Source: Plazaster borealis (taxonomy: Eukaryota > Echinodermata > Asteroidea > Forcipulatida > Labidiasteridae). Taken from it: 64,000 nt of DNA. The notes under the pieces were generated by a model. That model worked only from the letters and a program-made list of their open reading frames with translations, had not been told where the DNA came from and made no database searches. Below are positions 47,401 to 59,850 of the stretch, in pieces; within the stretch, counting starts at the first letter, position 1; each line of letters begins with the position of its first letter. The translations under genes and the position numbers were made by a program. The stretch spans positions 18,558,135 to 18,622,134 of the forward strand of contig CM037462.1 in NCBI GenBank assembly GCA_021014325.1, written 5' to 3'.

Positions 47401-47790
47401 GTGGCAAGATTTACAGTACAGAGGCTTGACTATTTTTCATTTGTACAAATCTGCTTGATCAACATTACTAAACTACATTGGTCAACGACTTAAAAACAAT
47501 CGTTTATTTATGTGTCGTCAGCATTGGTTCTTCGGAGCGGAGTCAGATATACAAAACAAAATAATGATAAATGTGTACAAAATATTTTACAATTCACCGA
47601 CGCCTTTCTTTCAAAATATGATTTACACAACACAATATCAAATATTTATATCGTGTTGGCTTGTGGTTTCTTTAGTTCAAAACAACAGTTAAGAGTTGAT
47701 TGGTAATACAATTCTAAACCAAAAAGGGAAATTAGAATTTAAAAGTAATTAATTCCAATCTGAAAGCTCTTTGCTTACAAAAATCCTACC

Positions 47791-47985
47791 AGGGCCCAAT
47801 TTCATAGAGCTGCTTAAGCACAAAAAGTAGCTAAGCACAACAAAATTATGCTTACCAGAACAGGGTTACCAGCCAAAATACCATGTCATATGTACAATTT
47901 CTTTAGTGGTATCCTGCTCATTTTGCTAAGCAGGAATTTGCTAAGCAATATTTTCTGCCTAAGTAGCTCTATAAAATTGGGCCCT
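47791..47985. mobile_element. foldback repeat family C, best copy
   Basis: 195 bp with inverted termini AGGGCCCAATTTCATAGAGC and GCTCTATAAAATTGGGCCCT; similarity of the arms extends to about 29 bp. The middle is AGCA/TGCT-rich. No target duplication is clear. It is non-coding. Class unknown; a MITE is most likely from the termini. Confidence 0.75.
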
Positions 47986-48059
47986 GTCCAATCCTCCGAA
48001 GAAATGTTTCATTCTAAAAGGCTCGAGTTGAGGAATGACATTTAAAGATATAAACAAAA

Positions 48060-48280
48060 ATTATAAAAAAATAAAGTCAACATTGCTTATTCCGATTGCC
48101 GCAACAAAATTAAGCATATAATCAAAGTGCACAAAATCCATGACAGAACATGAACCATTTTCAGGAACACAACATTTAATGAAACTTTCTCGGACGGTTT
48201 ACTGGATGATGTTTTTATTGAAAAATAAAGGATGGAAATGAATTTACTCTTCGGAAAATAAATGATCTTATAATCTACCT
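48060..48280. repeat. dispersed repeat K, copy 4
   Basis: Contains TTGCTTATTCCGATTGCC, AAATTAAGC, GCACAAAATCCATGACAGAA, TTTAATGAAACTTTCTC and AAGGATGGAAATGAATTTAC in the order seen at 5880-6110. Confidence 0.6.
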
Positions 48281-51217
48281 TAAATTTATGTTTTACTAAC
48301 TAAACAAAAGTGCTCAAATTAAACAAAAACATTCTACGAAAATATTTTGACAACTAAAAGAAATTCAAAATAAAAATAATAAAGAACAACACTGCAGGTA
48401 GATGGGTGTTTTATCTGGTTTCATTTCGTTGTTGATTGTTGCAACCATGAATTTCGTAGCAAAAGGAAATTCTTCAAATATTTCTAGAAATCATAAGTGA
48501 ATATCCTATCAATTTCTTTCGCAGTTTTAATATTGAATAAGTCAGTTTAAAAGGCACCTCATGTAGGCACCTCGGTGGGTAAATAGCGAACATTTTTCTG
48601 GTTATTATTTCAATTTGGAGAAACATTTTTATGAAAATCGAAGATTGTTATTTTAATTGACTTGGGTTAGATGCCCACAAGTTGTTGTCTTTTTTCGTCT
48701 TTTTCAAAGGCGGAAACCATACTCTACCAACAATGTTAGGAAGACAATGAGGATTCCCGATGTATTTGTGGACTTTGTTCCACCGTGAAAAAAAAACATC
48801 AAAATGGCCTAGCGTTGATATTCCGAATGTATGAATTACATGTAGTAGGCCGCCCGGGGCACCAACATTGTCTCGATCTTTCCGTGCATGGCATTTTGTG
48901 TCTATTAGATTACCTATCGGGGCTGCCCTTTCCCCGCATTTTTCGTCTCGGAAGCGGGCACATTAGACCAAGCATTGTATACCGTCTCCGTGTTTCCACA
49001 ACCCCGCTGTGATGTGAGGTTCGGGGAGGGGAAACTGTCTTCGGTAGACTGGCCGCCCCCCTGCTGTTTCTTTCAAATCTCTCGCCAACTGCACCACGTT
49101 GAAGCACGGCTACTCCCCCCATTGTAGGTGGGAACGTTATAGGGTCGGCCCGTTCGCTGCGGGAAGCAATAACTCGGCCGAAGCGCTGTACCCGGCCGCT
49201 GGTACGCTTTGGTGCTATGATTTGCCCCGACGCGACTAGGGTCTGATGACTGTAGAGGAGGAAAAAAGACGGGCAGCAAAGACAAACGAAGTACAATAGT
49301 AGTTGGCCAATCTCGGTCAAATATAGATTGGACAAGTAGCCGTGAAACAATGGCCAACAATCTGGATAGTGAAAAGAGATCCCAAATGATCTAGGTGAAC
49401 GCATGTCCACACAAAACACAACATTCAATCGCAAAATTATTCGAGACCTAACGCATTTTGCCATTGCGCTCATCGTGTGAAGATTCCACGTGGAAAGAAG
49501 GTTGAGTGTAAGATATTCTTGAAATCTCGTTTTGATGTATACGAACCCTCTATATTGTTATGTTGTTCGATACATCTTCAGTTCAGATCAAAGTGATGAA
49601 ATACAAAAGTAAAATATCTGGGTATGACCCATAATTTTGTTAACCATTTCAAAGTGTCTTCAGAGGTTGGGAGAAGATTCCATGCACCGATTCTACTTTT
49701 TTTTGTTTGGTAGGGGTGAAAATTGCATCTTGGGTTACACCGGGTGCTCCCGAGATTTCCCCCGGTGAAGAATCGCTGGCACACGGTGAGCTGTAAAGGA
49801 TACCGGAACCTGCCGAATTGCTTGACTTGCGCTCCAAAAGGAGGCGTTGCTAAGCGCAGATTGGGCATTAAGTTACCGATCCCAGGGGAAGATCTTGCGT
49901 GGAGACATCTTGTGCAGTGCCTATTGGATGACAGAACTACAAATACTTAAAGGTGTGGAGTAAAAAAAAAATTGCTGTCAAGTGGGGAAATCAGAAATGG
50001 GTGAATGACGTGAAGAAATTATTAATTTGGAAGGTGGTAAACGGGAACTTGTACGTTGAGAAGACATGCCGAGAGAGAGAGGAATGGTGCTGAAGAGACA
50101 GGAGACGAAGACGGCAGGGGAACAGATTGAAAAGGAAGACATTTTTAACTCGTGAAAATACCTAAAAACCCATCAAAATATTTGCACTTTCAGGTCCAAG
50201 GTGCGGTGAGTCGAGTTGCAATAGGTGAACTCTGACACATCAATAATGACTTTTGTTTTCTTTCTTGACCCGGACAATTTTAAATGTAAATATGTATTTT
50301 ATGTCCGAAGATATATATATAGATAAATAAAACAATAAAATCCATTCAAATCTGGCAACTGTTTTTTTTATTCCTGCGGTTTTGACATTAGGCCTAGAAG
50401 TACTCTGGATTAGAGTGTATTTGATGGAGACGTTTTATAAGGATGCTGAAGGACTTTTGGTTTAGAGATTGCACTGGGAGGTTCAACTTTAACATTTTGT
50501 GTTTATCACATTAAGTAAGGGTAGATTGCTGCGTATCTCTATAGTGACTCAATTCCCCTTGACGTCATCAACCATGATGAGTCTTGGCTGCGCTATTTTT
50601 AGGGTCAGATTCTTCGTGCGTTACTGTGTACGTGTGCGTTTTAGGCGACGCGAGCGTGGTGAGGCGTACACAATGTCCTTGCTTGCAATCTGACTCCCGC
50701 CAAAAATGGTCAGACAGTAGCCGCTTGTGACGTCAGCTTTAATAGCTTTCCTGTGAAATATGTAAATTGCCCATCGCGCGTGCGCACATCACTACTCTTT
50801 GGCAAAATGAGGGAACATCGGGCGTTCTTGCATGGGACTGATGGTAGCGTGACGCATACGCGTGTGTGCGTCTGCCTATAGTGCACAACTCAATTAGCCT
50901 TTTTGAAATTATGGTGTACACGATATAGTAGTGCTCTGTTTGTTCGGTTTGGGTGTTTGCAAACAGATTTAACCAGACAGAATAGTGCCCCTCGTAGTCT
51001 GTCCACCATATCTCAAAATGGCTGATTTTTTGGCTGGCGTTTTCCCGCCACAAGTGTCTGTAAGCATGCGTGAATGTAATTAGCATTTTTCATGAGGGGG
51101 GGGGGGGCTTATTTAGTATTGCTGAATCGTGGCCCAAAAGAAACTCACATCACAATCGACTTTAGAAACTGTGTTTGGAATAAGGTCAAGCTGGAGTCGT
51201 TATGGAATAGAATCCTT
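48281..51217. other. non-coding stretch with GC-rich patches
   Basis: GC-rich at about 48840-49280 and 49720-49880. Two TGACGTCA octamers (50560 and 50728) flank a CpG-rich patch at 50575-50720. G run near 51098. No gene is supported here. Confidence 0.4.
48910..49473 (-). other. longest open frame, unassigned
   Basis: 187 codons, the longest frame in the window. The N-terminal half has a hydrophobic stretch (about residues 55-82, Cys/Leu/Phe-rich). The C-terminal half is Arg/Ser/Pro-rich, reflecting the GC-rich DNA below it. A second 95-codon frame is open on the same strand over the same bases, which argues that composition keeps stops rare. No domain recognised, no splice context evident. 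Probably not a gene. Confidence 0.1.
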
Positions 51218-51360
51218 GCATATGACGTCAGAAGTCTAAAACAGCGCCCTCACTGAGGTCAATGGAGACCTTTGATTGGCTGAGAGTTGTGCGCGGCGCG
51301 TACACGCGTGCAGGTTTCCATTGTTTGACCTCAGCCATGGTGGCCAATGCAGGGGGACTA
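51218..51360 (+). repeat. CRE-bearing repeat L, copy 2, with foldback
   Basis: TGACGTCA (51223-51230), GCGCCCTC, TTTGATTGGCTGAG, TGTGCGCGGCGCGTACAC (51288-51305) and a TCAGCCATGGTGGCC word appear in the order of the inverted copy at 22640-22796; the 18-mer differs at one base. CTGAGGTCAATGGAGACC (51253-51270) pairs imperfectly with 51313-51334. Confidence 0.6.
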
Positions 51361-51380
51361 TCGAACCCAAAACACGACCT

Positions 51381-51559
51381 GGGCCCATTTTCAAAGAGCT
51401 GCTTAAGCAGCAAACATTGCTTAACAATTTTCTTCTTGCAGAAATGAGCAGGATACCAGTCACAAATTGTACAAGTGACATGGTAGTTTGGCTGGTAACC
51501 GTGTTACGGTAAGCCTAATGTTGTTGTGCTAAGCTACTTTCTTTGCTTAATTTGGCCCT
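51381..51559. mobile_element. foldback repeat family C, copy with intact CTTAAG site
   Basis: GGGCCCATTTTCAAAGAGCT, GCTTAAGCAGCAAACATTGC, GAGCAGGATACCAGTCACAA, TTTGGCTGGTAACCGTGTTA and TTAATTTGGCCCT. The uninterrupted GCTTAAGCAGCAAAC word is the empty site for the insertion at 31576. Confidence 0.75.
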
Positions 51560-53715
51560 GGTGAAGAATGTGTTATCATAATTTTGTTTTTATGTACAAA
51601 ACTGTCGAAAGGAAATGCCTATAAAGAAAACAGGTGTCGTACCGATAAAAAATGAAATATTAAAATAAATCCTGCTTGGGTTTCACGTTATTTTCACGTG
51701 TTTTGTGGAACATGTTGTGTGGAACATTTCCAGTCAAAGAAAAGGGTACGCAGAAGACAATAACACTTTCACTGATGCATACCTTTTCATGAATTCAAAG
51801 AATATTTTAACTACAGGAAACAATAAATTTTCCAGTTGATTGATTTAATCATGACATAAAAATTAATGCACGTATAGAAGATAGTGAAAATGTCATTGTG
51901 TGTTGTTTTGTTTTTGTCTTTATTCAACGAGTATAACAATGCAGTAACCCGGGATATGTCCTATGGGCAAATTTCCCCCGGTTAACAAAGTTGATTTACC
52001 CATCCTAATTATCCCGTAAACGATGACTCCGTTCCATCGTTACGATTACTGCATCTCCAACCCCCCTAAAATGGCAGCCTGCAATTGCCCCAAATCATTT
52101 CACTGCGCATGCGCCCCTGTCCCAAACTCGAGTCGCCTCAATAAAACACGTTTTATTGCAACATTTCTTGGTCTTACGAGCGCATTAAATCGAAAAGCCC
52201 ACCAGACTCGCCATGTAACGATTTGAAAAAATATTGTTTTAGGAAATGGGCTAACTACATCTCATAGACGTACGGCCCCGACCATTACGGCGATGACGAA
52301 AATGGGGCCATTTACCTTCGGTTCAATAGAGCGACTGGTTCGCAAATAGAAAGTTTTTTATTTGACTGCTAATGTGGGACACACTTGCGAAGAAGGGGGG
52401 AAAATGTTAGCCGGGCTTTTGCCGTCAGTCCAAAATCAGCCAAGCACTAAATTGTAAACGCCATTTTCGTAACAAAATTGTCGGGTAGGGTAGAAAATTG
52501 CTCTGTTCGCCGGGATGGTAATTTAATTAGCTTTGTTTACGTCGCTCATATGGCCCGCCTCTAAGAATGAAGTGTAGGGCTCCGTCTAAGGCCAAAGGCC
52601 GCCGCTACCAATGGTCGTAGCTGGAAACATGCTATAATAACATTCATCTACCATGTAAATACATTCGGGGGGGACGAAGGGAAAACATAGTTAATTTTCT
52701 TCCCTGGGTGGCCTTGGAGCGCGGGACAAAAATCAGGTTTGTCTCCCAGCTGATTACGTTTGAAAACAATTCGTGAATGAGTAGCCTATAGCTTTTAGGA
52801 CCTTGATTCGTTGACGTAGCAGAGTCATTGTTCGATTGTCGGTAACTTGTTACTTTATTGGTGCGGGTTCGCGCAGCTCTTCTGCGTGACGACTGTTTCA
52901 TGAATTGGTTTATAACATCGGCTGACGACAACCTACCTCTCCAGGGAGTTCAAATGGGATGGTGTTTTAAATTCTCAGAATAGAAAACTGTTTCGAAAAA
53001 GTGTGAAAGAGAAACAAGAGATTGTATAAACAAAAAGGTTTTTGATTCATGTGGAGAAGAGATAATCAAAATGATTGTCACAAAATACAGTTATGAATAA
53101 TATTTAAACCCATGAAAATGAGCCGTGTATACACGTGCTATTACATCGAGATTTTGTATCAGTTTTTTCTTCAGTTTCTTGTATTGAGATACTGGGCCTA
53201 CAGCGATCCATCGGATCTCCAGTATTTAAACCACACTATAAAGTTGAACTGGAACCAGCTTACTGGATGGGGACTCACCAGGTCACAAAACAGACCACGG
53301 GGTGAAAGGTTGCCCGGCAGAAAGTACACTGACCAGAACATTGTGCACTGTGTTCATCATTATATTATTTTTCTGCTCACATTAAATTTTAATCCAGTGG
53401 TTACTGCAGTAGCCTACCTGGTGTGGACATCAAAGTGCACAGAATGTATCTCCACATAAACCATACGAGGCTTGCCTGTCAAGAATTGACCCGGAAGGCT
53501 GGTCGCTCTTTTCATAAAACACCGTGACGCCATCGATGCGACAAGATTTCCTACAGGTCCTTAGTATTGTAATTTGAACTAAACTTTACTTTAGGCTTTA
53601 CTGTGAGAGCTTTTAGGTCCATCGAAAATGTGTAATATTTACAAGCTTTGTGAAAAATCAGCTATAGGCCTACTGGCAGAGAGAGCATTCTGAAATTTGA
53701 ATACAATCTTATTTG
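51560..53715. other. non-coding stretch
   Basis: A CpG-rich patch lies at about 52260-52640. A 115-codon plus frame at 53112-53459 has hydrophobic ends but no recognised motif. No repeat recognised. Confidence 0.4.
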
Positions 53716-53915
53716 TTTGTCCTTCAAACCAAACTTAGATCCTGCCACTGTTTATCTAAATTTAAATCTCTGCTTAAAACGTATCTTATGTCAAAAGTTT
53801 TTTGATAATTCATTTCACTGTTTCACCTTCTTTCTGTTTGTTTTACTGCGCCTTGAGCACCCAGCAGGGTGGATATGTGCGCACTACAAGTCCCTTTTAT
53901 TATTATTATTATTAT
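53716..53915 (+). mobile_element. 3' end of a non-LTR retrotransposon (LINE)
   Basis: From 53743 one frame reads CHCLSKFKSLLKTYLMSKVF to a stop at 53803-53805. The FKSLLKTYL pattern is what I associate with the last residues of CR1/L2-like ORF2 proteins. A short 3' UTR with TGCGCCTTGAGC and GGATATGTGCGCACTACAAG follows, ending in an (ATT)n tail (about 53898-53914). This is 5' truncated as usual for LINEs; no reverse-transcriptase motif is retained. Confidence 0.65.
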
Positions 53916-56900
53916 GGAGCGTTTGATTGCTGTTTTCAACTTGTTTGTCCTTCTAATAAACGGCGTTGCAATTTGCGCCAATTAGATAATTTTATGCAAA
54001 TACTATGCATTATTTTCTGTACAAATCAGAGAGGATACATTTTATTTTCAGACTTTCATCTAAATTCAGACATGTTTGTGTCTGCCTCGTGAAAAATGTA
54101 GCCGTTTCAGACATGAAGACAGTTTTCTTATTGGTGTACGTTTCTAGGATGCTGTTATGAAAAACAAAATCCCTTAAAAGCTATTACTCCACGGGTTGCC
54201 AAAAGGTAGAACCACTTCTCAACAAATTATATTATAGTTTCAGATCTTTTTGTCGGCAATTACTCTAACCCCCTAATTGGTAAGAACATTTATTGAGAAG
54301 CAAATGTTGTAGTAGGCCTATCCCTTTAAATCCCGTATATTATGTTAAGTGAAACATTAATGATCATTGCGTCTTCAAGTCAGTGACATTTCAACTAGTA
54401 CAGCTGTACTCCGTGTTAAGATGTCATTAATAATTTACCAGACAAATTGCATGTCTATAATTATCCCCAAGCCTTCTAGGAAGGTGACAACATTCTCAAA
54501 GATAAGAACTTTTCTTTTCTTCATAGTGGTAGCTGCTCGTCCACTACTCCACAAAAATCTGCATTCGCCATTAGAACCATTGCTACAGACTGTTAAGTAA
54601 TTACGGCAAATACATTCCCGCCCTGTTCGCTGATTGGCTAATCCGTTTTGCGTTCAAGTTGGCTGAAAACACCAGCTGGTAACGCCATGCTCGCGATTTG
54701 TTTTGTCCCTGTTCGTTTTTCCCTCCCTCAGCCATCTCTCCCAAGATTTGCACTCCTGCTTTCTTATTGGGGAGAACAAGTCTGGAAGAGCGATTCATGA
54801 AACATGTTGACACATTCAATAATTTGTGTTTACACCTGCACGTGCGATGTTTACTGTATTACTGTTGTGTGGGAATTCGAACCATCTGGTTTGCTAGTCA
54901 ACAATCGTGGAGAGAGAAAAAACACGCATCGGAATACAGTTTCAATGGAGATGACTTCTTGTGCACTTCTGACAGACAACTGATTTTTGAAAAACTCATG
55001 CGAAGGTAGAGTGAACTATGAACAAGTTGAACGTTTGAGAAGACACTGTTATTAATGCATAACTGGTGACATGATGACTCCAGCGACCAAAAGTTACTGT
55101 GTGGCGTGTGTACTCGAAACACCCCCATAGAAGTACAGTAACATACCGTACCTGCTAAAACTGCACCCGCGCCACTCCTTCGCACTTTCTGCACACACCT
55201 ACGAACTATTTTACCAGAAAAACGCCCCACCCATCTGTGGGTAACCCGGATCTATATCTGTCACACATAATGACCCCCGAATAGGACAAACGTCAGTTGC
55301 TCTATGGTCACACAATTCTACCTCCATGGTCACACACACACACACACACACCCAATCGCCAACCTCCATGGGGACGTCCTGAGCCCCTACCTCGACCCAA
55401 CCCCCACCTCACCCCCATCGGTTGGGTAAAATGCCCTTCGACACTTCCTTCAAAAATGCTCCACCCATCCATCAATTCCGTAGACTCTCCATACCCGTCT
55501 CACACACCTTTGACCCCACCCATTTGGGGAACATGACCCCACCCATTTGGGGAACATGACCCCCCCCCCTTTGCTGGTTAACCCACTCATCTCATTAACC
55601 TTTAACCCCTGCAACCTCAGAATACTACTCCACCAATGTCATGCACCTTTATAGCTATCCATCACCTCCCTCCATCAATCAAGTTTGACATTCCCTTTAA
55701 GGTAATTTCCAAACTACATCCACTTTTGATCATCTCACATACCTTTGGACCCCCACTCCTATGAAGCAACCCCTCCCCCTCCGCACAACGACACCACTCC
55801 AAAGCACATACCACACTAATTACAGCGATCGCTGTAATTTGTTCGAGATAATTTAATTGTAGCTGCACTCAAGACCCCTCTTTCCAAGCAATAGATACTT
55901 AACCTGATTAGTTTAGTTGTTGAATCATTTTGACAAACACTTGACCAGCACACTGCGGGAGACAACCAATCACTGTCATTAAAACAAATATATGCATAAC
56001 CGCAGAACCAATGAAAACACAGGTTTTTTTTTTTTTTTTTTAATCGAGACCTGATGAAATACTAACACTATTGTCGGTCGCTTTGATCTTAGCGGGCTAT
56101 AATACGCAAACCTTGGTTCTCCAAATTTATGCCCTTGATTTTGTGGGCTTTTATTAAAAATCTATATTTATTCAAGAGTTGTGGTCGATTGAGAGTATTC
56201 TTAATGACACATTGGGGGGGGGGTTGAAATCCCCACTCCGTGTTGCCGCAGGGCTAATTTTGTTTGATAGATTCATGAAACATTTAAAATAGCTTGTCTA
56301 TTAAACTTGCGAGAGTTTTAGTGTAAAAAAAAAAGTGGGTTCCGGCCTGAAACATAACAATAACCAGTTTTTGAGTTGGGGACTTTATTACTTATTATTG
56401 ATCCCTTGATTTCAGTTTAGTGGCTCGCCTTTTTTTTTTTTTTTTTTTTTTAAGTAACAAAATGAATGGAAACATGTAATTTCTACCTCAATCGAACAAC
56501 GGGAACTATTTTATGCATAAGATTGCATGTAGAGACGCAGCGGGTGGGTGGCGAGGCAGAATGGAACACACTCTCCCTTGCTGATCGTAGTGCATTCCGT
56601 TTTGGGTCTTAATTTACAAGAACAATAAGGACAATGATGTAGTATGTGTGAGCATCGGCGCATTGAAGAAAGAGTTTTAAGTAAAGTGGCTTTGATTCTA
56701 CAGGAAGTGAGTAACAACTGCGTAAAAGCGAGTGCGGATTTTTGAAATAATATTTTATCCGCTGGATTAGATTATTACTATTACTAAAAAAAAATGTTTA
56801 AATGTCCTTGTTCATTCTTGTGTCATTTCGAATTGAGGTTAAGAAATAAGATGACTGTACCATGACGTAATAATCGGGTACGTGTACTCATTATTAAGAC

Positions 56901-57081
56901 GCGTGATCTTCCAGTGCGCATGCGCTACTGTTAGTGAATCATGATCTTCTTCAGAGTTGCGGTACACCCCCCCCCCCCATCAAAATTGTTGTTATGAATC
57001 GGTGTAATGTTCCTCCACGCTTTCTTCACGGAGAATGGTCGAATGGGAACGTGGCTCTAATTTCAAACTTGGATTCTTCCT
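53916..57081. other. non-coding stretch
   Basis: (CA)n at 55331-55351, a C-rich strand at 55320-55800 with a 25-bp pair ACCCCACCCATTTGGGGAAC, T18 at 56024-56041, T22 at 56430-56451, C run near 56970. Frames of up to 110 codons lack motifs. Confidence 0.4.
54145..54290. repeat. dispersed repeat J, copy 2
   Basis: CTTAAAAGCTATTACTCCAC, GGGTTGCCAAAAGGTAGAAC, TATAGTTTCAGATCTTTTTG, GCAATTACTCTAACCCC; see the copy at 31009. Confidence 0.5.
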
Positions 57082-57456
57082 TTAAAGGCACTGTACACGT
57101 TTGGTAATGACTCAAAATATATATTAACATAAAAACTTACTTAGTAACGAGCAACAGAGAGCTGTTGATAGTATAAAACATTGTGAGAAACGACTCCCTC
57201 TGAAGTAACGTAGTTTTTGAGAAACAGGTAATTTCTCACTAAATTAATAAAAAACTTCTTGCAAGAAGTTTTTATTCCTATCTGAAAGCACACAAATTTG
57301 TACAACACGGGTGTTTTTTCTTTCATCATTTTCTTGCAACTTCGATGACCAATTGAGCCCAAATTTTCACAGGCTTGTTATTTGATGCATATGTTGGGAT
57401 ACACCAAATTAGAACACTGGTCTTTGACAATTACCAAACGTGTACGATGCATTTAA
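57082..57456 (+). mobile_element. TTAA-flanked MITE, family B
   Basis: A 375-bp element, TTAAAGGCACTGTACACG to CGTGTACGATGCATTTAA, TTAA on both sides, central ACTTCTTGCAAGAAGT palindrome. Almost identical to the copies at 21779 and 41417. Confidence 0.92.
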
Positions 57457-58619
57457 TTGAATAAAAGGCACGAAAAGTGCAGAGGGCAGCCCACCAATAA
57501 AGAGATTCCATATCCAACAACCCTAAATAAAAAATGGATTTGTGTCAAATGATGAATACAAGACCACCCCAGCTATCGTATTCTAAAACATGTGAACATA
57601 ATTTCAGATAAAAAAATTCGCCTGATGTGTAAATGAGTATTCAGGTATACTTGACTCTTTAATTTGTTATAAAATTAGGTCGGTTATTTTCAAGGTTGTA
57701 TCATATTTTTAAAAATTCATAAACGAGAGCTTTCTATTAAACTCTTCAATAGAATATTTTAATATAAAAGGGGTTGCTTTGGAAATGTTTGGAAAATCCC
57801 CTAAATTTAAATTGATATTCGATCTACATGTTCAAACCATTTCAAAAGATTCCATTCCCAGGACGTTTTGTAGGTAAACGTGTATTTTAATTATTTCAAT
57901 GCCACCCCTTTCAGAGTGGAGGTACAATAAACTGGAAGTCAGTTTAACAAAAAAATAGATATGATGCCGATTTCAAACAACGGCCCCACTTTTTTGACCA
58001 ACAATTTTTTAGTCAGTGCTCTATTCAGAGGAAAATGTGCTAGCTGCACTTGATGTGAACATGAGAGATTTCATTTATAGACTGAGATGGAAAATATTAA
58101 AATCAAACTGGTCCTTGCAACCTTACCCTCGGATTGCGATCGGAAATTAAATTCCCCACCTAGCTCCAACTCTTTGTTGTCTACGACTGCTGGTCGACTA
58201 TCCCTTGCGTCCCGTGGTATTTTACATCCTACCTCCACGGGAACGAGAAGGGGTGAAAGTGAGGGGAGACCGAAGACAAAACGATTAGCAGAGAAGCGTT
58301 TGGTGAATTTCTTAAGGAGCAGTGTCTTTCAAGAGGGAGAAACCTTCCGGACTCTTTCGGGTTTGTTCTTGGAGAACTTCCCCCGTAATCGCAAGGGTCC
58401 TCTCTGCCGAAACTCTAGGAGGATCCCCGGCCGGTACTCCAGCCATCACTTGGTGATGGGGGACCGGGGTTGTATGATATTGTGTCGAGATGGTTGAGAG
58501 GTAGAGAGGTATAGGGGTGAAAGGCTCGATCGACGGGGTTGAGATGAAGTCTGATTGGGTTTTACTCTCGGTCTTTTCTTTCGTGGAGAGGTAGGGACAT
58601 TTTTTTTGGGGGGGGGGGA
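57457..58619. other. non-coding stretch
   Basis: GC-rich at about 58110-58520, where a 136-codon plus frame (58087-58497) and a 155-codon minus frame (58312-58779) overlap. Neither has a known motif, and the minus frame runs into the family H transposon. G10 at about 58609-58618. Confidence 0.4.
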
Positions 58620-58900
58620 ATTGTGCCTTTGATGATACAAACATGGAATTTTGCACACAATCAGAGAATGTCATAAGAAAGATATTTAGCTGTACAGGGC
58701 CAGCGCAGATTTGAATTTTGGAGAAAAAAAATAGGTTGAAAAACTGGAAAATTTTCATTTTTTTCAAAATGGCTGTCACTGCCTGTTATTCTACCTATGT
58801 TTTTTAAAAAGACAGATATGCGATGGCCCATTAGCCAATTATCTTTCTCATTACATACTTTGACTGCTAAATTCCATACTTGTATCATCAAAGGCACAAT
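58620..58900. mobile_element. foldback MITE family H, copy 2
   Basis: 281 bp with inverted termini ATTGTGCCTTTGATGATACA and TGTATCATCAAAGGCACAAT (perfect over 20 bp). The arms stay complementary inward: ACATGGAATTT/AAATTCCATAC, AAAGATATTT/ATTATCTTTC. No target duplication is clear. Confidence 0.85.
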
Positions 58901-59699
58901 CCCATCACCTACCTGGACTAAGGACTGTGTGATATCTAAATTTAGCCCTACCTTATGTAAACCTTAACCTCATTTACCTTAAATTAGCCCAGAGGACTGT
59001 TTTATAAGACTTTTTTCGAAAAAGGGGGGAAAGGATCATTTGCGATAGATACAAAAATAAAATAAAAAAATGAATGTGCATGGACTGCGTTTATGAATTT
59101 TGAATTTGAATTCCTTTTAAACATGATTCAATCGAGGAAACCTCAGATAATGTCCTTCAAATAATATTTGAAATATTCGTGTTGGAATGCTACCGTGTAT
59201 CGTACTTCATGAAAAGTGATCACCCTGAAAACGTGATCCTTCGGGAAAATGGTCTCCTCTTCGAAAATAAACCCCCAAGAAAACCAAGAAAAATGTTGAG
59301 TCCAATTGGCAACTTGAAATAGGCTTACATGCTTAACACAAGACACTTGATAGAAAGGTGATGACGGGGTGTGTGCCCTTAACACACGCCAACTTACGGG
59401 GTAGGCCTACTCCAATGGAACAATGCTACCCCACAAAGTTGTCTTTGTTCTAGTGGTACCCCACAGAGAATTTCTTCAGGAAAGGGAATAATAGAACAAC
59501 AATGGAAGTACCCCGTAACTGCCATATAAGGGGGTGTGGGTGGGGGGGGGGTCGCCTACTGTAGAGTTAGTTCCATGTATGTATGGGTTTTTTGTGAAGG
59601 GGCGTGGGGGTAGACAAAACAATTAGTTGTTTGCCGGTGTCTTCTGAGGAGGGATTTCGCCGAAAGACCCTTCCCAATAATATACGTTTTACAAACTTC
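58901..59699. other. non-coding stretch
   Basis: AT-rich with a G run near 59541-59550. Nothing recognised. Confidence 0.45.
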
Positions 59700-59850
59700 T
59701 GGGGCAGAATTACCCAGAATCTGTGTCAAAATGACCCAAAAATGGTTCAAACTGACGCAGAATCTTAGTTAAAACCCAATTATAAACCATTTTCCGGGTC
59801 ACCCTGACCCGGGAATGGGTCTTGCCCCCTGGGACCCGGAATGGGTCAAT
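59700..59850. mobile_element. foldback MITE family I, truncated copy
   Basis: GGGTCA/TGACCC strings as in copy 1, ending at GGGTCAATTC. The last ~27 bp and the left terminus are missing; a T/G-rich tract begins where the right terminus should be. Confidence 0.65.

Noticed and set aside
48910..49473. 187-codon frame as a membrane protein gene
   Set aside because: GC-rich DNA with a second frame open on the same strand, no domain, no splice or promoter context. Listed only as an unassigned frame.
54317..54330. MITE right end CCCTTTAAA
   Set aside because: No partner terminus and no family interior upstream.
58312..58779. 155-codon minus frame with an IPCLYHQ-type resemblance (in another frame) to the frame at 23386-23691
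   Set aside because: The resemblance comes from the arm of the family H MITE present at both loci, not from a protein family.
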